Shown here in pieces: positions 1-5,758 of a stretch of 7,949 bases of DNA. The position numbers were made by a program, and so were the translations under genes. The stretch is from an uncultured Eubacteriales bacterium (GTDB taxonomy: Bacteria; Bacillota; Clostridia; UBA1381): assembly GCA_905199755.1 (NCBI GenBank), contig CAJKHT010000107.1, positions 1 through 7,949 of the forward strand, written 5' to 3'. How positions within the stretch are numbered: the first letter of the stretch is position 1; each line of letters opens with the position of its first letter. The notes under the pieces were generated by a model, which was given only the letters and a program-made list of their open reading frames with translations, searched no databases and was not told the DNA's origin.

Positions 1-990
1 ATGGCAAGTACAATATGGATGAATGAGGAAAAGCAGATCCCAATAAAAAAAGTGGCCGATCCGATAATAAAGCCGGAGGAGGTATTGGTTGAAATTCATA
101 CTGCCGCATTGAACCGTGCGGACCTTATGCAGCGTGACGGAGATTATCCCCCTCCCGAGGGAGCACCCGAATGGATGGGACTTGAAATTGCCGGTATAAT
201 CACCGAAATGGGAGAGGAAGCGAAGGAAAAGTCGAAATTCAAAGTGGGAGATAAGGTGTGCGCGCTGCTGGGCGGCGGCGGATATGCGGAATATGTTTCC
301 GTAAAGTATGATATGCTTATGCCCATTCCCGATAACTGTACCATGACGGAAGCGGCGGCAATTCCCGAAGCATTTGCCACGGCATATCTGAATTTGTTTA
401 TTGAGGGCAAGGCAAAAAAAGGCGACACTCTTCTCATGAATGCGGGTGCAAGCGGTTTGGCGAGTGTTGTTATTCCCATGGCAAAAGCGTTCGGATTGCG
501 TGTAATAACGACGGTTTTGTCGGATAAGGCGGCAGACTCGATAAAGCATCTTAATGCCGACGTGGTTGTAAATACAACGAAGGAGGATATTGCGGAGGTA
601 TTAAAGAAACAGCTTGAGGAAGGACACCCTGTTGATGTGGCAATAGACTGTCTGGGCGGAGATTTTATGGGAAAATGTCTGCATTACCTGAGCCATGGCG
701 CACGTTGGATAATGATTGCCGCTTTGGCAGGAACGAAAACCGAAATTGACTTGAAAAACATTTATGTGAGAAACGTAAGAATAATAGGCAGCACACTGCG
801 GTCTAGAACGCCCGAGGTTAAGGCAAAGATACTTGCCATGCTGGTTGAAAATGTATGGGATAAGGTTGCCGCGGGCGAGGTAAAGCCGACTATATATAAG
901 GTACTGCCGATAACGGAGGCAGAGGAAGCGCATGCTATATTACAGCGCGGCGAAAATGTCGGAAAGGTTGTGCTGGAGGTAAGAAAGTAG
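1..990 (+). CDS. NAD(P)H:quinone oxidoreductase, zinc-free MDR family (PIG3-like)
   Basis: This 329-residue protein is a cytosolic zinc-independent medium-chain dehydrogenase/reductase, expected to reduce quinones or similar electrophiles with NADPH. An N-terminal GroES-like domain covers about residues 25-115, with NRADLMQRDGDYPPP (38-52) and GLEIAGI (60-66). The Rossmann domain follows, with NAGASGLAS (147-155) as the nucleotide loop. AIPEAFATAYLNLF (120-133) and GSTLRSR (263-269) are typical of the TP53I3/PIG3 branch. The cysteine-rich structural-zinc loop of alcohol dehydrogenases is absent. In most relatives the loop reads GxSGVG; here the last glycine is alanine (SGLA), which may alter cofactor fit. 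The ATG is the first base of the window, so its ribosome site cannot be seen, but the length and N-terminus fit the family. No terminator follows; the hydE promoter starts 12 bases after the stop. The family call is secure; the substrate is unknown. Confidence 0.9.
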   Translation: MASTIWMNEEKQIPIKKVADPIIKPEEVLVEIHTAALNRADLMQRDGDYPPPEGAPEWMGLEIAGIITEMGEEAKEKSKFKVGDKVCALLGGGGYAEYVSVKYDMLMPIPDNCTMTEAAAIPEAFATAYLNLFIEGKAKKGDTLLMNAGASGLASVVIPMAKAFGLRVITTVLSDKAADSIKHLNADVVVNTTKEDIAEVLKKQLEEGHPVDVAIDCLGGDFMGKCLHYLSHGARWIMIAALAGTKTEIDLKNIYVRNVRIIGSTLRSRTPEVKAKILAMLVENVWDKVAAGEVKPTIYKVLPITEAEEAHAILQRGENVGKVVLEVRK

Positions 991-1002
991 GATATGCGGA
1001 TA

Positions 1003-1031
1003 TTGACATAAACGGCATTTCGTGATATAGT
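1003..1031 (+). promoter_or_regulatory. Sigma-A promoter upstream of hydE
   Basis: A perfect -35 hexamer TTGACA (1003-1008) is followed after exactly 17 bases by TATAGT (1026-1031). A TG at 1023-1024, one base before the -10, makes it an extended -10. Transcription would begin near 1038, giving hydE a leader of roughly 30 bases. It sits just after the stop of the oxidoreductase gene, so hydE can be expressed independently of it. This is a motif reading only; no transcript evidence is available. Confidence 0.75.
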
Positions 1032-1035
1032 ATTC

Positions 1036-1047
1036 ATGAAATTTCAT
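1036..1047. promoter_or_regulatory. Perfect 12-bp palindrome at the predicted hydE transcription start
   Basis: ATGAAATTTCAT reads identically on both strands and begins five bases after the -10 hexamer, covering the expected start point. That position suits an operator for a dimeric repressor. Short AT-rich palindromes also arise by chance, no second copy was noticed in the window, and no regulator gene is present to pair with it. Confidence 0.35.
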
Positions 1048-1067
1048 ATGACGGAATGTGGGGATTT

Positions 1068-2108
1068 ATGAGGAATTTAGCAGAAAAACTGGCTGAAAAT
1101 CATGATTTGAATGATGAGGAAATGCTGTCGCTTCTGAGTACCGCAGAATATGACACGGAGCTGTTTGAAAGGGCGGACGGCATTAGACGTAAAATTTACG
1201 GTGGCGACGTGTATATCCGCGGACTTATAGAGTTTACTAACTATTGTAAAAACAACTGCTTTTACTGCGGAATACGCAGGGATAATAAAAATGCAGAGCG
1301 CTACAGATTAAGCCGTGAGGAAATACTGGAATGCTGCCGCGAGGGATATGCGCTGGGATTTCGGACATTTGTGCTTCAGGGCGGCGAGGACGGCTTTTAC
1401 ACCGATGAGGTTATGTGCAAAATCGTGTCGGATATTCGCGGAAAATATCCCGACTGCGCAATAACGCTGTCAATCGGCGAGAGGAGCCGTGACAGCTATA
1501 AAGCGCTTTTTGAAGCGGGAGCAAACCGTTATCTTCTGCGGCACGAAACTGCCGACGAATCGCATTATAAAAAGCTGCATCCCGAAAGCATGAGTCTTTT
1601 GAACAGAAAAAAATGCCTGTTTAATCTGAAAGAGATAGGTTATCAGGTGGGTTCCGGATTTATGGTGGGGAGTCCGTACCAGACAACGGAGAATATTCTG
1701 TCGGATTTACGCTTTTTGCAGGAGCTTAAGCCGGACATGATAGGAATAGGACCGTATATTACACATACCGAAACACCGTTTAAGGAGTTTAAAAGCGGTT
1801 CTCTTGAACTGACCTTGCGGCTGGTGGCAATACTCAGACTGCTTTTCCCTTATGCGCTTATACCGTCGACCACGGCTCTCGGCACGATACATCCGAACGG
1901 ACGTGAGATGGGACTTAAAGCAGGGGCAAACGTGGTTATGCCCAACCTTTCGCCGGTAAGCGTGCGAAAACTGTATGACCTCTACGAAAACAAGATATGT
2001 ACCGGGGACGAGGCGGCACAGTGCCGCGGCTGCCTTGAGCGCAGAGTAGAAAGTGCCGGATACAGGATTGTTACCGATATAGGCAACGTGAAACCGAAAC
2101 GTGTATAA
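1068..2108 (+). CDS. hydE: [FeFe]-hydrogenase maturase HydE, radical SAM
   Basis: HydE is a radical S-adenosylmethionine enzyme that acts with HydG and HydF to build the 2Fe subcluster of [FeFe]-hydrogenase. The radical-SAM cluster motif CX3CX2C is YCKNNCFYCG, with the cysteines at 1251-1253, 1263-1265 and 1272-1274. Family-typical blocks follow: LQGGED, LLRHETAD, a GSGFMVGSPYQT-like segment, GIGPYI and ANVVMPNLSP. Near the C-terminus CTGDEAAQCRGC gives CX7CX2C, matching the spacing of the second, non-essential cluster site known in Thermotoga maritima HydE. An in-frame ATG at 1056 would add four residues. I chose 1068 because its N-terminus (MRNLAEKLAE) lines up better with known HydE and because GGGGA lies just before it; the 1056 ATG has no usable ribosome site. 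The length of 346 residues is normal. It has its own promoter and terminator, so it is probably monocistronic. HydF, HydG and a hydrogenase are not in the window. Confidence 0.95.
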   Translation: MRNLAEKLAENHDLNDEEMLSLLSTAEYDTELFERADGIRRKIYGGDVYIRGLIEFTNYCKNNCFYCGIRRDNKNAERYRLSREEILECCREGYALGFRTFVLQGGEDGFYTDEVMCKIVSDIRGKYPDCAITLSIGERSRDSYKALFEAGANRYLLRHETADESHYKKLHPESMSLLNRKKCLFNLKEIGYQVGSGFMVGSPYQTTENILSDLRFLQELKPDMIGIGPYITHTETPFKEFKSGSLELTLRLVAILRLLFPYALIPSTTALGTIHPNGREMGLKAGANVVMPNLSPVSVRKLYDLYENKICTGDEAAQCRGCLERRVESAGYRIVTDIGNVKPKRV

Positions 2109-2111
2109 TTC

Positions 2112-2157
2112 AAAAGCACGGAAAATATGCAGACAGCGTAATTTTCCGTGCTTTTTT
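2112..2157 (+). terminator. Strong intrinsic terminator after hydE
   Basis: A perfect 15-bp inverted repeat (AAAAGCACGGAAAAT at 2112-2126 against 2141-2155) encloses a 14-base loop, and the right arm runs into six Ts (2152-2157). It begins three bases after the hydE stop. The A-rich left flank gives it partial symmetry, so it might also act on the minus strand, but no gene is seen there. Confidence 0.92.
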
Positions 2158-2232
2158 GTGACGGAATATCCCTAAAAGTGACTTAATATACAAAAAATGC
2201 ACAAAAAAAGTAATTTATAACGGTTATTAAGC

Positions 2233-2280
2233 AAAAATTTTTAAATTTGTCTTGCAATATTTGAGAAAATGTATTAGAAT
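2233..2280 (+). promoter_or_regulatory. Promoter of pgi with an UP-like A/T tract
   Basis: TTGCAA (2252-2257) and TAGAAT (2275-2280) are separated by 17 bases, with TG at 2270-2271 four bases before the -10. Directly upstream, 2233-2248 is an uninterrupted run of A and T (AAAAATTTTTAAATTT), placed where an alpha-subunit UP element would bind. An exact TATAAT at 2280-2285 is an alternative -10 but has no good -35 at the right distance. The rest of the 207-base gap (2158-2232) is AT-rich and holds no gene that I can see. The pgi ribosome site TAGGAGGA lies at 2298-2305. Confidence 0.6.
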
Positions 2281-2315
2281 ATAATTATATAGATGGTTAG
2301 GAGGAATAGGTTTAA

Positions 2316-3668
2316 ATGGGTAAGCTTAAATTTGATTATTCAAAAGCATTGCCGTTTGTGGGTCAGCATGAAATTGACGCAATGGCAAAGTATATAAAAA
2401 TTGCTCATGATACGATTAATGACAAATCGGGCGAGGGAAGTGATTTTCTCGGATGGGTAAATCTTCCCGTTGATTATGATAAGGAAGAATTCGGCAGAAT
2501 TAAAAAGGCTGCCGATAAGATACGTTCGGATTCGGATATATTGGTTGTAATAGGAATAGGCGGCTCGTACCTCGGTGCAAGAGCGGCTGTTGAGATGCTT
2601 TCGCATTCTTTCAGCAGTGCGGTGGATAAGGAAACGAGGAGGGCGCCTCTTGTTGTATTTGCGGGAAACAGCATAAGCTCAACATATCTTGCAGACCTGT
2701 TGGAGCTGTGTGAGGGCAAGGATATATCGGTAAATGTTATTTCCAAGTCGGGAACGACTACCGAGCCTGCGATTGCTTTCAGAATTTTTAAGGAGCTGCT
2801 TGAAGAGAAGTACGGCAAGGAAGAAGCAAAGGGAAGAATATATGCCACAACGGATAAGGCAAAGGGTGCATTGAAAACTCTTGCCGATGCAGAGGGTTAT
2901 GAAACCTTTGTTGTACCCGATGATGTCGGCGGACGTTTCAGCGTCCTCACGGCGGTTGGTCTTTTGCCGATTGCGGCAGCGGGAATCGATATTGACGCAA
3001 TGATGCAGGGTGCGGCAGATGCGGTAAAGGAATATTCAAAGCCGGAGCTTGCCGAGAATGAGTGCTATCAGTATGCAGCGGTAAGAAATATTCTTGCAAG
3101 AAAAGGCAAAACCGTTGAAATGATGATTAATTTTGAACCGGCACTGCACTATTTCGGTGAATGGTGGAAACAGCTCTACGGCGAAAGCGAGGGCAAGGAT
3201 CATAAGGGTATTTTCCCGGCAGCGGCTGATTTTTCAAGCGATCTGCATTCAATGGGACAGTATATCCAGGAGGGACAGCGTCTGCTGTTTGAGACGGCAA
3301 TTCTTGTTGAAGAGCCGAGAAAAGATGTTACCATAAAGACGGATAAGGAAAATCTTGACGGACTGAATTTCCTTGCCGGAAAAACGGTTGATTATGTAAA
3401 TTCAAAGGCAGCGCAGGGAACGGCGCTTGCGCATGTTGACGGCGGAGTACCAAATCTTGCGGTAAGAGTTCCGAAGCTTGATGCATACAATTTCGGATAT
3501 ATGGTGTATTTCTTTGAAAAGGCATGCGGCATATCGGGATATGTATTGGGTGTAAATCCGTTTAACCAGCCCGGTGTTGAAGCGTATAAGAAGAATATGT
3601 TTGCGCTTTTGGGAAAACCCGGATATGAGGATCAGAAAGAAGCGCTTGAAAAGAGACTTTCGGAATAA
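2316..3668 (+). CDS. pgi: Glucose-6-phosphate isomerase
   Basis: This cytosolic enzyme interconverts glucose 6-phosphate and fructose 6-phosphate in glycolysis and gluconeogenesis. At 450 residues it matches the short Gram-positive form (E. coli Pgi is about 550). Two SIS-type sugar-phosphate domains are visible: VIGIGGSYLGARA (78-90), and ISKSGTTTEP (142-151), which binds phosphate. Both family signatures are present: DDVGGRFSVLTAVGLLP (202-218) and GYVLGVNPFNQPGVEAYK (408-425). Expected catalytic residues are the glutamate in LYGESEGK (about E290), the histidine in DLHSMGQ (H311), and K425 in the second signature. The start is set by AGGAGG at 2299-2304, 11 bases before the ATG. A promoter lies just upstream, and the P-loop gene follows after 63 bases. 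Nothing is unusual in its sequence. Confidence 0.97.
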   Translation: MGKLKFDYSKALPFVGQHEIDAMAKYIKIAHDTINDKSGEGSDFLGWVNLPVDYDKEEFGRIKKAADKIRSDSDILVVIGIGGSYLGARAAVEMLSHSFSSAVDKETRRAPLVVFAGNSISSTYLADLLELCEGKDISVNVISKSGTTTEPAIAFRIFKELLEEKYGKEEAKGRIYATTDKAKGALKTLADAEGYETFVVPDDVGGRFSVLTAVGLLPIAAAGIDIDAMMQGAADAVKEYSKPELAENECYQYAAVRNILARKGKTVEMMINFEPALHYFGEWWKQLYGESEGKDHKGIFPAAADFSSDLHSMGQYIQEGQRLLFETAILVEEPRKDVTIKTDKENLDGLNFLAGKTVDYVNSKAAQGTALAHVDGGVPNLAVRVPKLDAYNFGYMVYFFEKACGISGYVLGVNPFNQPGVEAYKKNMFALLGKPGYEDQKEALEKRLSE

Positions 3669-3676
3669 GGAAATAA

Positions 3677-3712
3677 GGAGCCGTATGTGCGGCTCCCCAA
3701 AATAAATTTTTT
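3677..3712 (+). terminator. Hairpin after pgi, weak or partial terminator
   Basis: GGAGCCG (3677-3683) pairs perfectly with CGGCTCC (3690-3696) around a six-base loop. The T-run (3707-3712) is ten bases further on rather than adjacent, so termination is probably incomplete. It may instead attenuate or protect the pgi 3' end while allowing read-through into the P-loop gene, for which I found no separate promoter. Confidence 0.5.
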
Positions 3713-3731
3713 ATAAGGGAGGAAGATTAAC

Positions 3732-4145
3732 ATGGTTGAACTTCTTATTGGCACAAAGGGAACAGGTAAGACAAAGACTCTTATCGACAAGGTACACGGC
3801 GCACTGGCTGTTGCAAAGGGCAATATTGTGTTCATCAGCAACAATACATCGTCCAATATGTATGACATCAAATCACAGGTAAGAATGGCGGATACTTCGG
3901 ATTTTGAAATCAGAACATACAGTGAATTTCTGGGCTTCATATGCGGAATAATAAGCCGTGATTATGATATTACGAATGTTTTTGTAGACGGCACATTCAA
4001 AATTGTCGGCTCGGATAATCTTGACGGCTTTGAGGACTTCTTAAAGAGACTTGAAGAAGTCGGAAACAAGTTTAATATTTCGTTTGTTTTGTCGGTAAGC
4101 ATAGATGCCGAAACAGCACCGGATTACATCAAAAAACTGGCATAA
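3732..4145 (+). CDS. Small P-loop ATP-binding protein, function unknown
   Basis: I do not recognise a named function for this 137-residue protein. A clear Walker A motif, GTKGTGKT (residues 7-14), follows a first beta-strand at the very N-terminus. A hydrophobic strand ending in aspartate, NVFVDG (82-87), is a candidate Walker B, and FVLSVSID (118-125) could be a later core strand. There are no membrane segments or signal peptide. It is little more than one minimal nucleotide-binding core, with no obvious effector or DNA-binding domain. Similar short proteins may be labelled ATP-binding or, misleadingly, PilT-like in databases; it lacks the size and hexamer-forming domains of real PilT. The start is supported by AGGGAGGA (3716-3723), nine bases before the ATG. 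It lies 63 bases after pgi and 27 before thrC, so co-transcription with thrC is likely. The existence of the gene is well supported; its role is open. Confidence 0.85.
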   Translation: MVELLIGTKGTGKTKTLIDKVHGALAVAKGNIVFISNNTSSNMYDIKSQVRMADTSDFEIRTYSEFLGFICGIISRDYDITNVFVDGTFKIVGSDNLDGFEDFLKRLEEVGNKFNISFVLSVSIDAETAPDYIKKLA

Positions 4146-4150
4146 TCCGG
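4119..4150 (+). repeat. 8-bp inverted repeat spanning the P-loop gene stop codon
   Basis: CCGGATTA (4119-4126) and TAATCCGG (4143-4150) are exact reverse complements around a 16-base loop, and the right arm contains the TAA stop. No T-run follows, so it is not an intrinsic terminator. It sits eight bases before the thrC ribosome site (GGAGGG, 4158-4163). In mRNA it could influence re-initiation at thrC, or it may be chance. Confidence 0.35.
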
Positions 4151-4172
4151 ATTTATTGGAGGGTTTTATATA

Positions 4173-5675
4173 ATGCAGTATCATAGCACGAGGGATAAAG
4201 GTATATCGGTAAGTTCTGCGGAAGCGATAAAGAAAGGACTTAGCGAGGAAGGCGGATTATTTGTTCCGGACAGCTTTCCCTCAGTAACTTTAGATGAAAT
4301 TCAGGCTTTGTCGCAGAAATCCTATACGGAGCGTGCAAAGTTTATATTAAGCAGGTATCTGACTGACTTTACGGAGGAAGAACTGGATAATTGCGTTAGC
4401 AGCGCATACACGGCTGAAAAGTTTGAAACAAATGCAATTGCGCCGGTGTATAAGCTTAACGATTCGGTGTATTTTCTTGAACTGTGGCATGGTCCCACAT
4501 GTGCTTTCAAGGATATGGCATTGCAGATTTTACCTCATTTCATGACCGTTTCGAGAAAGAAAACAAACGAAACGGGTGAAATAGTTATACTGGTTGCAAC
4601 CTCGGGAGATACGGGAAAAGCTGCTCTTGAGGGCTTTAAGGACGTTAACGGAACAAGAATTATAGTATTCTATCCCGATAACGGCGTAAGTGAAATCCAG
4701 AAGCTGCAGATGATTACGCAGGAGGGAAATAATGTCTCCGTTGCGGCGGTCAATGGTAATTTTGACGATGCGCAGAGCGGTGTTAAAAAGATTTTCACCG
4801 ATGCGGATTATGAAAATCTGCTTGCGAGAAATCATTTCAAGCTGTCGAGTGCAAACTCAATCAACTGGGGACGTCTTGTTCCGCAGATTGTGTACTATTT
4901 CTCGGCTTATGCGGATATGCTTGCCGGCGGTGAAGTAAAGTGCGGTGAAAAAATAAATATAGTTGTTCCCACAGGCAATTTCGGAAACATTCTTGCAGCG
5001 TATTATGCAAGCAGAATGGGACTTCCCGTAAATAAGTTCATATGTGCATCGAATGAAAATAACGTTCTTACGGATTTTATTTCTACAGGGGTGTATAATA
5101 AGAACAGGGACTTCCATACCACAATTTCTCCGTCGATGGATATTCTTATTTCATCAAACCTTGAGCGTTTTCTCTACGAACTTACCGATAAGGATGATAA
5201 GCTTGTTGCGGAGTGGATGAAGGCTTTGAATACGGGCGGTGTTTATGAGGTTTCTGCCGATGTTAAAGAACGTTTGCAAAAGAATTTCAGAGCGGGTTAT
5301 TCAAATGATGCGGAAACAATGGCAGCTATAAAGAAGTGCTATGATGAATATGATTACGTTATAGATACACATACAGCCGTGGCTAAGTCGGTTTATGACA
5401 AATATGCCGCGGAAACGGGCGATACCACAAAAACGGTTATCGCATCAACGGCAAGTCCGTTCAAATTCAATCAGAGTGTACTTATTGCACTGGAGGATCA
5501 CAATTTTGTGGCAGGCAAGGACGAATTTACTTTGCTTGATGAGCTTTCCGAAAAGAGCGGTATGAATATTCCCAAATCACTTTATGAATTAAAGGATAAA
5601 TCGCCGATTTTCAATCTTGTATGCGAGAAAGATCAGATGCAGCAGGTAGTGAGTGATTTTCTGATGATAGAATAA
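4173..5675 (+). CDS. thrC: Threonine synthase (PLP-dependent)
   Basis: ThrC converts O-phosphohomoserine and water to threonine and phosphate, the last step of threonine synthesis, in the cytosol. The N-terminal threonine-synthase domain is recognisable from YHSTRDKG and the EEGGLFVP segment (about 3-32). The PLP lysine is K113 in HGPTCAFKDMALQ (106-118). SGDTGKAALEG (144-154) and PTGNFGN (266-272) are the conserved cofactor and phosphate-binding loops. At 500 residues and with this N-terminal domain it belongs to the E. coli/yeast-like branch rather than the SAM-activated plant type. GGAGGG (4158-4163), nine bases upstream, sets the start. No T-box or peptide leader fits into the 27-base gap, so any amino-acid control must act further upstream. 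hom and thrB, its usual partners, are not in the window. Confidence 0.96.
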   Translation: MQYHSTRDKGISVSSAEAIKKGLSEEGGLFVPDSFPSVTLDEIQALSQKSYTERAKFILSRYLTDFTEEELDNCVSSAYTAEKFETNAIAPVYKLNDSVYFLELWHGPTCAFKDMALQILPHFMTVSRKKTNETGEIVILVATSGDTGKAALEGFKDVNGTRIIVFYPDNGVSEIQKLQMITQEGNNVSVAAVNGNFDDAQSGVKKIFTDADYENLLARNHFKLSSANSINWGRLVPQIVYYFSAYADMLAGGEVKCGEKINIVVPTGNFGNILAAYYASRMGLPVNKFICASNENNVLTDFISTGVYNKNRDFHTTISPSMDILISSNLERFLYELTDKDDKLVAEWMKALNTGGVYEVSADVKERLQKNFRAGYSNDAETMAAIKKCYDEYDYVIDTHTAVAKSVYDKYAAETGDTTKTVIASTASPFKFNQSVLIALEDHNFVAGKDEFTLLDELSEKSGMNIPKSLYELKDKSPIFNLVCEKDQMQQVVSDFLMIE

Positions 5676-5688
5676 TAAAAAATAAAGA

Positions 5689-5719
5689 GGGTGTTGCGTG
5701 AGGAGCACCCCTTTGTTTT
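5689..5719 (+). terminator. Probable terminator after thrC
   Basis: GGGTGTT (5689-5695) pairs with AGCACCC (5704-5710), one pair being G-U, around an eight-base loop. It is followed by CTTTGTTTT, a T-rich but interrupted tail. It is preceded by an A-rich stretch after the thrC stop. It should end most thrC transcripts, although the next gene begins only 40 bases later and no clear promoter is visible for it. Confidence 0.7.
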
Positions 5720-5748
5720 GTATATCAGGCTGCCGATGGCGGCGGAAT

Positions 5749-5752
5749 GGAG
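5749..5752 (+). promoter_or_regulatory. Ribosome-binding site that decides the sugar-kinase start
   Basis: GGAG (5749-5752) lies six bases before the ATG at 5759, a good Shine-Dalgarno distance. It overlaps the upstream in-frame ATG at 5747, which itself is preceded only by GGCGG with almost no spacer. The site therefore favours 5759. Confidence 0.65.
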
Positions 5753-5758
5753 AAAAAT

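Noticed and set aside
144..1037. Three overlapping minus-strand open frames (144-479, 601-933, 762-1037)
   Set aside because: They are antisense to the clear oxidoreductase gene, show no family resemblance and have no supporting upstream signals; a shadow of codon bias on the coding strand is the simpler explanation.
3133..3336. 67-codon open frame on the + strand inside pgi
   Set aside because: It lies wholly within the well-supported pgi reading frame, has no recognisable domain, and its composition looks like an out-of-frame shadow.
4146..4172. Possible T-box or leader peptide controlling thrC
   Set aside because: The gap is only 27 bases and contains just the ribosome site; there is no room for a T-box or a threonine-rich leader.
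5720..5746. Promoter for the sugar kinase, TATATC at 5721-5726
   Set aside because: There is no -35-like hexamer at a proper distance, and the segment overlaps the tail of the thrC terminator.
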